NCBI GenBank assembly: GCA_003648635.1
Contig: QMPQ01000006.1
Coordinates: 1-39,126, forward strand
Length of the DNA stretch: 39,126 nt
From: Bacteroidota bacterium
GTDB lineage: Bacteria > Bacteroidota > Bacteroidia > Bacteroidales > GCA-2748055
Direction of reading: 5' to 3'
The notes under the pieces are model-generated. The model had not been told where the DNA came from, searched no databases, and saw nothing but the letters and a program-made list of their open reading frames with translations. Below are positions 15,014 to 25,412 of the stretch, one piece after another. Numbering within the stretch: the stretch's first letter is position 1; each line of letters starts with the position of its first letter. The position numbers and the translations under genes were made by a program.

Positions 15014-16366
15014 TTAATGCTCACAGTGCATGGCACAGTTATTACATCTGGAGAGCTCCCCGCGAAGCCTCTTGCTGACCAGATCGGTGATCCGTACCTG
15101 CAGCGAGAGTTGCTTGATTTTGGAGATCACATCCCAGGTAAATGCATCCATCAGCATCAGCCGGCTTTCCTCTTTAGGAATTCCTCGCGACTGCAGATAG
15201 AAGAGGGCCTCTTCATCAATTTGTCCAACTGTTGCACCGTGACTGCATTTCACGTCGTCGGCATAAATCTCCAGTCGAGGCTTGGTTTGCATCTTAGCTG
15301 TATCTGAAAGCAGAATATTGTTATTGGTCTGGAAGGCTTCAGTCTTCTGTGCATCGGGATGCACATGGATCTTTCCGTTGAAAGCACCTGTGGAAATATC
15401 GTCCAGCACCCCTTTGTAATACTGATTGCTGGTGCAGTGCGGTTTGCTGTGCTCAATCACCGTATAGTTGTCCACATGCTGCATCTTATCGGTGAGAAAG
15501 AGTCCCAGTGCACTGGTTTCGGCTCCCTCTCCCTCCATATTGATCCGCAGGTTATTTCTGACTATCCCCCCATGCAGGGTAATGGTTCCATGCTGACAAC
15601 GGGAGTTACGATCCTGGCTGATCCAGGTGTTAGTTACCTGACAGGAATTGTTGTGTTCATTCTGCAGTCGCAGCAGGTCCATGTCCGCATTCTCACCGGT
15701 ATAAACTTCGGTTACCGAATTGGTTAAAAACATATGGGGACTCAGGGTGTGGTCACAGATGATTACCTGTGCCGCAGCATTGCGCTCCAGCACTAAGAGG
15801 TTCCGGTGCTGAACCATCTGATTCTTGTCCGAGAGCAGTAGATTGATGATCTGGATAGGCCGTTCCATCCGGATCCCTTCCGGAACATAGAGGAAAATTC
15901 CATCCTGTGAAAAAGCAGTATTCAGCGCTACAAATGGTTCATCGTCTGTAGGAGCATTTTTCCCAAGGTATTTTTCTACCAGATCGGGGAACTGGGCTAT
16001 AGCCTCTTTCAGCCCTCCGTAGATAATGCCGTTATCCAGCTTAGTAAGAATTCCCTCACCATTTTGGTGGAAGAAGCCATTCAATACGGTCAGAACGTTG
16101 GAGTCCAGCAGGGGAACATCGCAACTGAAGATTTCGGAGTCGTCGAAGTGGATCTGCCGGGGCTGAAAATCAAAGGAAAGTTTCCCGTCAAACGCGGGCT
16201 CCAGGTGGGTATATTTATACCGCTCCTCTTTGCGCCCGGGGAACCCATCACGCTGAAAAGCTTTTATAGCTGCATCACGCAACTCTTTCAGGAACAGCGG
16301 GTCTTCTTTTCCGATCTGCTCCCTGTTTTGTTGAAACAGCTCCAGGTATTTATCAGTCGTTTGCAT
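15014..16366 (-). CDS. sufD: Fe-S cluster assembly protein SufD
   Basis: SufBD-family C-terminus (HPDAQKTEAFQTNNNILLS, KCSHGATVGQIDEEALFYLQSRGI); start chosen at the Met of MQTTDKYLELF, overlapping sufC. Confidence 0.92.
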   Translation of the reverse strand: MQTTDKYLELFQQNREQIGKEDPLFLKELRDAAIKAFQRDGFPGRKEERYKYTHLEPAFDGKLSFDFQPRQIHFDDSEIFSCDVPLLDSNVLTVLNGFFHQNGEGILTKLDNGIIYGGLKEAIAQFPDLVEKYLGKNAPTDDEPFVALNTAFSQDGIFLYVPEGIRMERPIQIINLLLSDKNQMVQHRNLLVLERNAAAQVIICDHTLSPHMFLTNSVTEVYTGENADMDLLRLQNEHNNSCQVTNTWISQDRNSRCQHGTITLHGGIVRNNLRINMEGEGAETSALGLFLTDKMQHVDNYTVIEHSKPHCTSNQYYKGVLDDISTGAFNGKIHVHPDAQKTEAFQTNNNILLSDTAKMQTKPRLEIYADDVKCSHGATVGQIDEEALFYLQSRGIPKEESRLMLMDAFTWDVISKIKQLSLQVRITDLVSKRLRGELSRCNNCAMHCEH

Positions 16367-17117
16367 CAACTTCCTGTTTGATCCAGTCATATCCGTGCTC
16401 TTCCAGCTCTCTGGCCAGCGATTTATCGCCCGATTTTACAATGCGCCCCTTGTAAAGTACGTGTACCACATCGGGAACAATATAGTCCAGCAAACGCTGG
16501 TAGTGGGTAATGATAATGGTGGCATTTTCGGGTGAACGTAGTTTATTAACTCCATTGGAAACAATGCGCAGGGCATCAATGTCGAGACCCGAATCGGTTT
16601 CATCCAGTATGGCCAGCTTTGGCTCAAGGAGTGCCATCTGGAAGATTTCATTTTTCTTTTTCTCACCTCCTGAAAATCCTTCGTTCACCGAACGGTTTGT
16701 CAGGTCAGAATCTATCTCAACGATCTTTTTCTTTTCCCGCATTAATTTCAGGAATTCGCCAGCGGGCAGGGGATCCTGCTCCCTGTACTTCCGCATGGAG
16801 TTGATGGCAGTCCGCAGGAAATTGACCATGCTTACCCCAGGAATCTCTACCGGGTACTGGAAACCCAGGAAGATCCCTTCCCTGGCCCTGTCCTCCGGAC
16901 TTAACTCGGTAAGGTCCTTCCCTTCATAGAGAATCTTTCCGTTGGTGATGTTGAAATAGTCACGTCCGGCAAGCGCAGAGGCGAGGGTGCTTTTTCCTGA
17001 GCCGTTGGGCCCCATAATGGCATGAACCTCACCGGCCTTGACCGACAGGTTGATCCCCTTCAGGATCTCTTTATCTTCGATACTAACTTTTAAATCCTTT
17101 ATCTCTAGCATACTCAC
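16353..17117 (-). CDS. sufC: SufC ATPase
   Basis: Walker A GPNGSGKSTL, SGGEKKKNEI, LAILDETDSGLDIDAL. Confidence 0.95.
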   Translation of the reverse strand: MSMLEIKDLKVSIEDKEILKGINLSVKAGEVHAIMGPNGSGKSTLASALAGRDYFNITNGKILYEGKDLTELSPEDRAREGIFLGFQYPVEIPGVSMVNFLRTAINSMRKYREQDPLPAGEFLKLMREKKKIVEIDSDLTNRSVNEGFSGGEKKKNEIFQMALLEPKLAILDETDSGLDIDALRIVSNGVNKLRSPENATIIITHYQRLLDYIVPDVVHVLYKGRIVKSGDKSLARELEEHGYDWIKQEVDAND

Positions 17118-17144
17118 TTCGTTCGTGTTAACTTACTAACTTTT

Positions 17145-18590
17145 CTAGCCTACACTCCCTTCCAGCGTAATGGCTAATAATTTTTGTGCCTCCACTGCAA
17201 ATTCCATGGGCAACTTATTCAGTACCTCCTTGGCATAACCGTTTACGATCAGGCTGATGGCATTTTCGGTATCGATGCCACGCTGATTGCAGTAAAAAAT
17301 CTGATCTTCCCCAATTTTGGAGGTGGTGGCTTCATGCTCTACAACGGCACTCGGATTGTCTACCTCCAGGTAAGGGAAGGTGTGTGCCCCGCATTTGTCA
17401 CCCAGCAAAAGGCTGTCGCACTGGGAATAATTTCGTGCATTCTTGGCCCCTTTCAGCACCTTCACCAGTCCGCGGTATGAGTTTTGGCTCTTTCCGGCAC
17501 TGATCCCTTTTGAGATAATGGTGGAACGGGTGTTTTTACCTATATGGATCATCTTGGTTCCTGTATCGGCCTGCTGGTAGTTGTTGGTCACCGCCACCGA
17601 GTAGAATTCACCCACCGAGTTCTCTCCTCTCAGAATACAGCTGGGATATTTCCAGGTGACTGCAGAACCGGTCTCCACCTGCGTCCAGGAGATCTTGGAG
17701 TTGTCTCCTTTGCAGATCCCCCGTTTGGTTACAAAATTGAATATGCCACCTATGCCATTCTTATCGCCCGGGTACCAATTTTGTACTGTAGAATATTTGA
17801 CTTCGGCATTTTCCATGGCCACGATTTCCACAATGGCTGCATGCAGCTGGTTCTCGTCACGCATGGGAGCAGTGCAACCCTCCAGGTAGCTCACGTAGGA
17901 GTCGTCCTCGGCCACAATCAGAGTGCGTTCGAACTGACCTGTATTGGCAGCATTGATCCGAAAGTAGGTGGAAAGTTCCATGGGACAGCGCACCCCCTTG
18001 GGAATGTAACAAAAGGATCCATCACTGAAAACAGCCGAATTGAGGGCCGCAAAATAATTGTCCGTATAAGGAACCACAGAACCCATATATTTCTTAATCA
18101 GGTCGGGGTGGTTTTTAACCGCTTCGCTGAACGAGCAGAAGATGATCCCCTTGTCGGCAAGGGTATCCTGGAAGGTGGTTTTCACTGAGACACTGTCCAT
18201 GACCGCATCCACAGCCACTCCGGCCAGCTGTTTCTGCTCCTCCAGGGGGATTCCCAGCCTGTTAAAGGTATCGAGCAGTTCTGGGTCCACCTCATCCATG
18301 TTTTCATATTTGGCCCCCTGTTTGGGAGCTGCATAATAGATAATGTCCTGGTATTGGATTTCCGGGATCTTCAGGTGTGCCCACTCGGGCATCTTCATGG
18401 TCTGCCAGTGTCTGAACGCCTTCAGTCTTGATTCGGTAAGCCATTCCGGCTCCTCTTTTTTGGCAGAGATGATCCTGACCACCTCTTCATTCAAACCCTT
18501 TGGAATGGTCTCAGTATCTATGTCGGTTTGGAATCCAAACTTATAATCGCTACCCGTTACCTCGTTTAATATCTTCTCCTGATCTGTCAC
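17145..18590 (-). CDS. sufB: Fe-S cluster assembly protein SufB
   Basis: [42 protein letters not shown]; strong SufB family signature. Confidence 0.96.
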   Translation of the reverse strand: MTDQEKILNEVTGSDYKFGFQTDIDTETIPKGLNEEVVRIISAKKEEPEWLTESRLKAFRHWQTMKMPEWAHLKIPEIQYQDIIYYAAPKQGAKYENMDEVDPELLDTFNRLGIPLEEQKQLAGVAVDAVMDSVSVKTTFQDTLADKGIIFCSFSEAVKNHPDLIKKYMGSVVPYTDNYFAALNSAVFSDGSFCYIPKGVRCPMELSTYFRINAANTGQFERTLIVAEDDSYVSYLEGCTAPMRDENQLHAAIVEIVAMENAEVKYSTVQNWYPGDKNGIGGIFNFVTKRGICKGDNSKISWTQVETGSAVTWKYPSCILRGENSVGEFYSVAVTNNYQQADTGTKMIHIGKNTRSTIISKGISAGKSQNSYRGLVKVLKGAKNARNYSQCDSLLLGDKCGAHTFPYLEVDNPSAVVEHEATTSKIGEDQIFYCNQRGIDTENAISLIVNGYAKEVLNKLPMEFAVEAQKLLAITLEGSVG

Positions 18591-18732
18591 TGTTCCACAT
18601 GTTTTGGGTAATGTCTGGCCCTTGCTAATTGAAATAAGATTAATTTAAAATAGAGCCCAAATATACAAAAACTTGTTCTTACATTTGTATTACAACAGGC
18701 CAATCAAATTGTTCAGCAAATAAAATTTTATT

Positions 18733-19770
18733 ATGATCCCAAAAAAGATCCGTACCATTGAAGAAATGGGGGAATTCGGACTCATCGACCACCTTACTTC
18801 GGGCTTTGTAAACAGACAGGAAAGTACTCATATTGGAGTGGGAGATGATGCCGCCGTGATCGATCACGGGACCTATGTACAGGTGATCACCACCGACTTG
18901 CTATTGGAAGGGGTTCATTTTGACCTGGTTTACACCCCCCTGAAGCATCTGGGCTACAAGGCTGTTGTGATCAACCTTTCGGATGTTTATGCCATGAATG
19001 CTGCTCCACGTCAGATTACTGTTTCTCTTGGAATCTCAGGAAAATTTTCTGTGGAGTCGCTGGAAGAGTTTTACGCAGGGGTGAAACTGGCCTGTGAAAA
19101 GTTTAATGTGGACCTGGTTGGAGGCGATACTTCCGGTTCAATGACAGGATTGGTGATTACGGTAACGGCCATTGGGACAGCTCTCAAGGAGGAACTGACC
19201 CTGCGTAGTAAAGCGCTTAACAATCAGCTGATCTGCGTTACGGGCAATCTGGGCGCAGCCTTTATGGGGCTTAAGATACTGGAGCGGGAAAAACAACTTC
19301 ATTCGGAGGATCCCGATTTCCAGCCCGAGCTTAGCGGCTATGATTATATCCTGGAACGCTACCTGAAGCCGGAGCCCAGGGTTGATGTGCTGCTGGCCCT
19401 GAAGGAGGCTGGCATTGTGCCCGCTGCCATGATAGATATATCGGACGGACTCGCATCGGAACTTCTCCATATTTGTAAAGCTTCAGAATGCGGATGCCAG
19501 GTATATGATGAGCGTATCCCTATGGCAGAAGAGACCAAAGAGACTGCCGGGGAGTTTCAGATGGAACCCATGGTGGCAGCTCTGCATGGGGGAGAGGATT
19601 ACGAACTGCTCTTTACTGTTCCCCTCTCCGACTTCGATAAAGTCTCAGCCCTTGAGGGGGTGACTGTAATTGGAAACATCACTGATAAGAAGGGATCGGC
19701 CCTGCTGGTGGGCAATGATGGGAATGCCATTCAGTTGCAGGCACAGGGGTGGGGGGCCCGGGAAGAATAA
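18733..19770 (+). CDS. thiL: Thiamine-monophosphate kinase ThiL
   Basis: GVGDDAAVID, DLLLEGVHFDL, NLSDVYAMNAAPRQ, VGGDTSGS, DISDGLASEL, GEDYELLFTV. Confidence 0.94.
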   Translation: MIPKKIRTIEEMGEFGLIDHLTSGFVNRQESTHIGVGDDAAVIDHGTYVQVITTDLLLEGVHFDLVYTPLKHLGYKAVVINLSDVYAMNAAPRQITVSLGISGKFSVESLEEFYAGVKLACEKFNVDLVGGDTSGSMTGLVITVTAIGTALKEELTLRSKALNNQLICVTGNLGAAFMGLKILEREKQLHSEDPDFQPELSGYDYILERYLKPEPRVDVLLALKEAGIVPAAMIDISDGLASELLHICKASECGCQVYDERIPMAEETKETAGEFQMEPMVAALHGGEDYELLFTVPLSDFDKVSALEGVTVIGNITDKKGSALLVGNDGNAIQLQAQGWGAREE

Positions 19771-19784
19771 GCAATCAGACGCAC

Positions 19785-19913
19785 ATGACCATCAGAAACT
19801 TTAACATCATATGGATCATCGATTACCTGAAAGCAAATGAAGAAGACATCTGGGTGGCTCCCCTGGCAGAAATAGTCTCCTATGTCGGTTCCTTCAGGAA
19901 ACAGGCAGAGTAA
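19785..19913 (+). pseudogene. Remnant resembling the C-terminus of a polysaccharide deacetylase
   Basis: 43-codon ORF MTIRNFNIIWIIDYLKANEEDIWVAPLAEIVSYVGSFRKQAE*; DYLK.NE.DIWVAPL.EIV.Y resembles the deacetylase C-terminal motif; no catalytic domain. Confidence 0.45.
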
Positions 19914-19932
19914 TTTTCGGAATCCGGTACTG

Positions 19933-21504
19933 CTACATGCGCTTGATCTGGCGTGCTTCCGGATCCCATTCAGTCCGACAATTCTCACGGTAGCTTATGT
20001 CTGCCATGGCAATGACTACACCCTCCTCAAAAGCTTTCTCTATATTGGCCGAGGGAGTACCGCCATTTCGGATACAATCCAGCCATTCCTTTAGGTGCAG
20101 GTGGGTCACGTCCCATTCCTGTCCGCCGATGCTCGTGGAAGTGAGTCCTCTGGAAGCATAGTACTGGGCTGTGGCCGAACTTACTGCATCAACAACACTT
20201 GCAGGACGGGATCCCTGGAGCAGTTCCAGCATAGGGGACCCGGAGTCAACAAGGCCTCGTTCCAGCAGGTCGGCGAATTGTCCGGAACTTCCGTCGGGAA
20301 CCACCGAAAGGGTTCCACCCATTGTCATGGCTGCATCCTGTCCATAGATGGTCCTTCCCCTGGCCTTTGATGAAGTCAGGTTGGCACTGTAAGTAAGGGT
20401 AAGGTCCTTATGTGGGTACTCGAATGTGGTATGCAGCATATCGGGCATATCGCCAAATTCCTTATAAGTATACTGTCCTCCCGAAGAAAAAACCGTTTTT
20501 GGAATCCCCATATCAAGCAGCTGATTTACTGCATCGTATTCGTGCGAGAAGAGCTGACCGAACAGAATCGTGTCATAGTCAAAATAACGGGCCCAGCTGT
20601 AAAAGCGCCGGATGCTGAATGGGACCTCAGGGGCCTTGCCCAGCCACTGTTTCCAGTCGATGCTCTGGGCGTTTCCCGTTTTGGTATTGCCATCACTGTC
20701 CACATGCCGAATCCAGGCCCCGTTGGGGGAGTTCCGGTTGGTGGTGGTTTCCACGTGGGAGATCTTGCCCATTAGTCCGCGCTTGTAAATCTCTTTGGCG
20801 ACCTGGAAGGCTGCGGTCTGCGGATACTGGTGTCCCTGCTGGAAGACAAGCTCGCTGTTTTTCAAAACCTCATAGGTGGCATAGATTTCTTCCTCCCGGT
20901 GGATCAGGCTTTTTTCGCAGTAAACATGTTTCCCTGCCTGTATGGCATCGATGGCCATTTGTGCATGGTGGTGGTCAGGCGTGGCGATAATGATCGCATC
21001 AATGTCGGGATCGGCGAGCATGTCATGGTAATGACGGAATCGTTTTACGGGATGTCCGGAGGCAAATCGACCCCCGGTATGAATGTCATAGGCCGCTGTG
21101 GCCAACCCAAATTCGGCATGGAGGTCAAATACATCACAGATCCCGGTGATGGCCACGTTGAGGTTCCCGTCCCGGATCTGTGCATCCAGCGATCCGTTTC
21201 CCACGGTCTGGTCAAATTTGGATTTCTCCAGGAATCCCAGGGCACTGGCGAGCTGGGGACCCCGTATTCCGAAACCAACAATCCCCAGCCGGATCAGTTC
21301 ACCCTGCTGGTGAGTTATTGGCTTTATAGCATTCATCAGATCCTCGAGGCCCAGTTCCCGGACGATCTCCTCCTGGATATTGTGGCTGTCATCGTAAGAT
21401 GTTTTTCTGAAAATCTGAATTCCAAGGGCACCAAGTACGGGAATCCCTGCCAGTGCTTTTAACATATTTCTTCTATCTATTCCGGAGTTGTTCTCTGAGC
21501 TCAT
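19933..21504 (-). CDS. Gfo/Idh/MocA family oxidoreductase with Tat signal
   Basis: DRRNMLKALAGIPVLGALG Tat-like signal; LGIVGFGIRG; DAIIIATPDHHHAQMAIDAIQAGKHVYCEKSLIH. Confidence 0.92.
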   Translation of the reverse strand: MSSENNSGIDRRNMLKALAGIPVLGALGIQIFRKTSYDDSHNIQEEIVRELGLEDLMNAIKPITHQQGELIRLGIVGFGIRGPQLASALGFLEKSKFDQTVGNGSLDAQIRDGNLNVAITGICDVFDLHAEFGLATAAYDIHTGGRFASGHPVKRFRHYHDMLADPDIDAIIIATPDHHHAQMAIDAIQAGKHVYCEKSLIHREEEIYATYEVLKNSELVFQQGHQYPQTAAFQVAKEIYKRGLMGKISHVETTTNRNSPNGAWIRHVDSDGNTKTGNAQSIDWKQWLGKAPEVPFSIRRFYSWARYFDYDTILFGQLFSHEYDAVNQLLDMGIPKTVFSSGGQYTYKEFGDMPDMLHTTFEYPHKDLTLTYSANLTSSKARGRTIYGQDAAMTMGGTLSVVPDGSSGQFADLLERGLVDSGSPMLELLQGSRPASVVDAVSSATAQYYASRGLTSTSIGGQEWDVTHLHLKEWLDCIRNGGTPSANIEKAFEEGVVIAMADISYRENCRTEWDPEARQIKRM

Positions 21505-21514
21505 GCTGCGAAGA

Positions 21515-21997
21515 TTATGTGTTATACTTTTTTCGAAGAGTGTCCAGCCCGAAACTTCTGGAAAGAGGGGTCACTGCCAGATAGAGCAGTGCAACTGCTT
21601 CGATAAGGGTTTTATTTACCATCAGGTAGTTCCCCTCCATGGGGCCACTAAGGTCCATTCCTATGAAAGGTGGATTGAAAAGGTAGTAGAGAAGGAGCAG
21701 GAGGGCTCCTGAAATGGAGGCGGCCCGGGTGAAGAGCCCCAGGATCAGTCCCAGTCCAATAGCGATCAGTCCCCATGTATTCAATGCATCCACGGTGTTC
21801 AGCACAGCGGAGTTGGAAATAATCCACTCTGACAAACCGGAGAAGATCCACTGCGAATTGGCCAGGAAGCCCAATGAGGACCATTCAGGGTGGATCAGTT
21901 TGTGGAGGCCTTCATAAAGGAAGTGCCATCCGATGAGAAAACGCAGGGCAACTAGAGTACCCTGCTGCCATTTCAATTCTTTGCTCCGGATCTCCAT
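21515..21997 (-). CDS. DoxX family membrane protein
   Basis: ALRFLIGWHFLYEGLHKL..., GLIAIGLGLILGLFTRAASISGALLLLLYY. Confidence 0.85.
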   Translation of the reverse strand: MEIRSKELKWQQGTLVALRFLIGWHFLYEGLHKLIHPEWSSLGFLANSQWIFSGLSEWIISNSAVLNTVDALNTWGLIAIGLGLILGLFTRAASISGALLLLLYYLFNPPFIGMDLSGPMEGNYLMVNKTLIEAVALLYLAVTPLSRSFGLDTLRKKYNT

Positions 21998-22117
21998 AAG
22001 GGATTTTTCAAGATGAGGTCGATACCAATATTATTTCACGAGCTCAAATGTAGAAAATACTGCTTGAGATTCAATGGTCTTTTATGTGATTGTGAGAGAC
22101 GGATTTTCCGCGCTTAG

Positions 22118-22909
22118 TTATTCAGACTTCCCGTCGAAGTAGCCCCTTATGATTCCTCTTTTTGAAGCGCGGACAAAAAGGATTACCTCATCCCGTTCTT
22201 TGGAGGCGGGCAGATTGGCTTCCACAAACTCCATGGCATCGGAAATATTCAAGCCTCGCTGGTATAGAATCCGGTAGACCTCCTGGATGGCATAGATGGT
22301 TTCGTTGGTAAAGCCGCGGCGACGCAGGCCAATGGAGTTGATCCCCGTAAATGAGATGGGTTCTCTTCCTGCCATGGCAAAGGGAGGTACATCCTTGTTT
22401 ACCTTGCTGCCCCCCTGTATCATCACATGGGTCCCGATGCGGACAAACTGGTGGACCAGGCTACCCGGGCTCACAATGGCCCAGTTATCCACTTCCACCT
22501 CACCTGCCAGAGCGGCGTAGCTCCCCATGATCACCCTGTCCTGGAGGATACAATCGTGGGCAATATGCACATAGGACATAATCATGCAATCCTTTCCCAC
22601 AACGGTTCGGTCATTGGCTTTGGTCCCCTTGTTTATGGTCACATACTCACGGATAATGGTATTGTCCCCAATCTCTGCAGTAGTAATTTCTCCTTCAAAT
22701 TTTAAGTCCTGCGGATCACCCGAAATTACCGCCCCTGGAAATATCTGAACATTTTTCCCGATCCTGGCACCATTCATAATGACCGCGTTTGGACCGATCC
22801 AGGTTCCCGATCCAATCTCTACATCCTCATATATGGAGGCAAAAGCATTTACTTCAACATCGTCGGCGATCTTCGCCCCGGCATGTACATTTGCCTGCTT
22901 ACTAATCAT
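22118..22909 (-). CDS. lpxA: UDP-N-acetylglucosamine acyltransferase LpxA
   Basis: Hexapeptide repeats; GDPQDLKFEGE, TIREYVTINKGT, MSYVHIAHDC. Confidence 0.95.
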   Translation of the reverse strand: MISKQANVHAGAKIADDVEVNAFASIYEDVEIGSGTWIGPNAVIMNGARIGKNVQIFPGAVISGDPQDLKFEGEITTAEIGDNTIIREYVTINKGTKANDRTVVGKDCMIMSYVHIAHDCILQDRVIMGSYAALAGEVEVDNWAIVSPGSLVHQFVRIGTHVMIQGGSKVNKDVPPFAMAGREPISFTGINSIGLRRRGFTNETIYAIQEVYRILYQRGLNISDAMEFVEANLPASKERDEVILFVRASKRGIIRGYFDGKSE

Positions 22910-24305
22910 TGTCTTTATTTTTTACGATCTGCGCCATTAGTTCGCCTTCCATGGCCAGCTTGTTGCCAACGAAAATTTCTGCATATACAAGTGCAATGCC
23001 ACGTCTGATCGGTTCCAGCAAATCTACTTTGATTATGAGTGTATCGCCGGGAATTACTTTTCTTTTGAATTTTACCTTTTCGATCTTCAGGAAATAGGTG
23101 GAGTAGTTTTCAGGATCGGGTACGGTTCCCAGTACCAGGATCCCTCCCACCTGGGCCGCTGCTTCAATCTGCAAGACCCCTGGCATCACTGGCTCCTCTG
23201 GAAAATGGCCGGTAAAGAAGGGTTCATTGGTCGTAACGTTTTTGATACCTACCACCGATTTCTCGTCCAGGTGGATTACCTTGTCAACCATCAGAAAGGG
23301 GTAGCGGTGCGGCAGCCTTCTTTTCACCTCATTGATATCGATAAGAGGTTCAAGATTGGGATTATATACAGGAATTTGTTTCTGAAGAGCCTCCTTTTTC
23401 ATTACCTGCCGAAGCGCCCTGGCAAATTCGTTGTTGCTCTGGTGTCCCGGGCGGGTGGCAATAATTTTGGCCTTGAACCATCGTCCCACCAGGGCCAGGT
23501 CACCAACCAGATCCAGGAGCTTGTGCCTGGCAGGTTCATTAGGAAAACGCAGGTCCACATTGTTGAGGATCCCTTCGGGCTGGACACTGATATGTGGTTT
23601 GTTGAACAGATCGGCCAGACGGTCCAGCTCTTTCTGCTCCCACTTACGGTCCACTATCACAATGGCATTGTCCATATCTCCGCCCTTTATCAGGTTGTTC
23701 TTGGCCAGGTACTCCAGTTCGTGAAGGAAAACAAAGGTGCGACAGGGGGCAATTTCTTCTTTAAAATTTTTTACCTCATCCAGGGAGGCATACTGGTTAC
23801 CCAGGAATTTGGAGTTGTAGTCGATCAGCACACTGATGCTCTGAATCTTATCAGGATAGGCGATGATATGGATGCCGTTCTCCTCATCGTAGTACTCCAC
23901 CTTTTCCTTCAGTATAAAGTACTTGCGGTTGGTGGTCTGATCCACTGCCCCGGTCTTGTCAATAGCATCTGCAAACTCCCGTGCACTGCCATCCAGGATG
24001 GGTGCTTCAGGTCCGTCCACCTCCACCAGCACATTGTCGATGCCCATTCCCACAAAGGAGGCAAGCACATGCTCAATGGTTGAGACCCGGGCTCCGTTCT
24101 CTTCCAGAACAGTTCCACGTGTAGTTTCCACCACATTTTCTGCCAATGCATTGATCAGGGGTTGTCCGGGGAGATCGGTGCGTTTAAAGATGTATCCGTG
24201 ACTATCGGGTGCAGGTAGGAAGGTCATATTGACCTCAACACCTGTGTGGAGACCTTTTCCTTTAAAAGATATAGGTGCCTTAAGTGTTCTTTGTTTTTCC
24301 GCCAT
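22902..24305 (-). CDS. lpxC: Bifunctional LpxC deacetylase / FabZ dehydratase fusion
   Basis: LpxC: GKGLHTG, TIEHVLASFVGMGIDNV, HKLLDLVGDLAL; FabZ: LPHRYPFLMVDKV, TGHFPEEPVMPGVLQIEAAAQ. Confidence 0.95.
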   Translation of the reverse strand: MAEKQRTLKAPISFKGKGLHTGVEVNMTFLPAPDSHGYIFKRTDLPGQPLINALAENVVETTRGTVLEENGARVSTIEHVLASFVGMGIDNVLVEVDGPEAPILDGSAREFADAIDKTGAVDQTTNRKYFILKEKVEYYDEENGIHIIAYPDKIQSISVLIDYNSKFLGNQYASLDEVKNFKEEIAPCRTFVFLHELEYLAKNNLIKGGDMDNAIVIVDRKWEQKELDRLADLFNKPHISVQPEGILNNVDLRFPNEPARHKLLDLVGDLALVGRWFKAKIIATRPGHQSNNEFARALRQVMKKEALQKQIPVYNPNLEPLIDINEVKRRLPHRYPFLMVDKVIHLDEKSVVGIKNVTTNEPFFTGHFPEEPVMPGVLQIEAAAQVGGILVLGTVPDPENYSTYFLKIEKVKFKRKVIPGDTLIIKVDLLEPIRRGIALVYAEIFVGNKLAMEGELMAQIVKNKDND

Positions 24306-24350
24306 AAATCGAGGTCAAAGATATAAAATAAAGACGAATCGGATTAATGC

Positions 24351-25385
24351 TTATTGTGTTAGCCCGTCAACCTTCCGTTCAAGCTCGCTGATCTGTTCGC
24401 GCAATTTAGGCAGGTTGCGGAAAAGCAGGTAACTGCGCTGGTAAGGCCCGAATTCAAAAGCAGGAGAACCCTGGATTACGATGCCTTCTTCCTTGATGTC
24501 TTTGGTGATTCCAGACTGGGCAGCAATTTTAACTCCGCTGGCAATGTTGATATGCCCGATGAGACCCACCTGTCCTCCAAACATGCAATTCTTCCCCACT
24601 TTGGTGGAACCCGATATACCGCTCTGGGCGGCAATAACCGTATTCTCATCCACATCCACGTTGTGGGCAATCATGACCAGGTTGTCCAGTTTCACCCCTT
24701 TCCGGAGAACGGTAGCACCCATGGTGGCGCGGTCCACCGTGGTGTTGGCCCCAATTTCCACATGGTCCTCTATAATCACTTTGCCCACCTGTGGAACCTT
24801 CTCATAATTGTTATCCTGGTTGGGAGCAAATCCAAATCCGTCCCCGCCAATGATGGCACCGGCATGGATCACACACTGGGCACCGATCACACACCCTTCG
24901 TATACCTTGACTCCGGGATGGAGTATGGTACCTTCCCCGATCTTCACATGGTCGCCCACATAGACCTGGGGATAGAGTTGCACCTTGTCACCTATGGATG
25001 CGTTTTCAGAAATAACTGTGAAATCTCCCACATAAAGTTCTTTTCCCAATGAAGCTGAATCCGATACGGAGGCCATTTTGCTTATCCCGCTCTTCCTTGG
25101 CTTGCTTTGTTCGTAGAGCCTGAGTAGGGCTGCAAAGGATTCATAAGCGTTTTCAACCCTGACAAGGGTGGCACTGATAGCTTTCTGAGGCTGAAAATCA
25201 GCATTTACAATGACAATGGAAGATTGCGTATCGTAGATGTACTTTTCATATTTCGGATTGGCTAGGAAGGATAGAGTTCCGGGCTTTCCCTCCTCTATTT
25301 TGCTAATGTCGGTGACGGTGGCTTCGGGCTTGCCTTCCACCGTTCCTTTGAGGAATTCAGCGATAACAGATGCAGTAAAATTCAT
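24351..25385 (-). CDS. lpxD: UDP-3-O-acylglucosamine N-acyltransferase LpxD
   Basis: IGGDGFGFAPNQDNNYEKVPQVGKVIIEDHVEIGANTTVDRATMG. Confidence 0.95.
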   Translation of the reverse strand: MNFTASVIAEFLKGTVEGKPEATVTDISKIEEGKPGTLSFLANPKYEKYIYDTQSSIVIVNADFQPQKAISATLVRVENAYESFAALLRLYEQSKPRKSGISKMASVSDSASLGKELYVGDFTVISENASIGDKVQLYPQVYVGDHVKIGEGTILHPGVKVYEGCVIGAQCVIHAGAIIGGDGFGFAPNQDNNYEKVPQVGKVIIEDHVEIGANTTVDRATMGATVLRKGVKLDNLVMIAHNVDVDENTVIAAQSGISGSTKVGKNCMFGGQVGLIGHINIASGVKIAAQSGITKDIKEEGIVIQGSPAFEFGPYQRSYLLFRNLPKLREQISELERKVDGLTQ

Positions 25386-25412
25386 TCAGCTTAATTTTAT
25401 ATGTGCTTAACT

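Noticed and set aside
17544-18188. 214-aa plus-strand ORF (and other plus-strand ORFs over 13.4-18.5 kb)
   Set aside because: Antisense to strongly supported suf genes; low-complexity, no recognisable domain.
18658-18687. TATATTTG (minus) and TACATTTG (plus) -7-like boxes between sufB and thiL
   Set aside because: No TTTG element at 19-21 nt spacing found for either, so not called as promoters.
20830-21462. 210-aa plus-strand ORF
   Set aside because: Antisense shadow of the Gfo/Idh/MocA gene.
23205-24083. 292-aa plus-strand ORF
   Set aside because: Antisense shadow of lpxC/fabZ.
22902-24305. LpxC-FabZ fusion as a novelty
   Set aside because: This fusion is well known in Bacteroidota.
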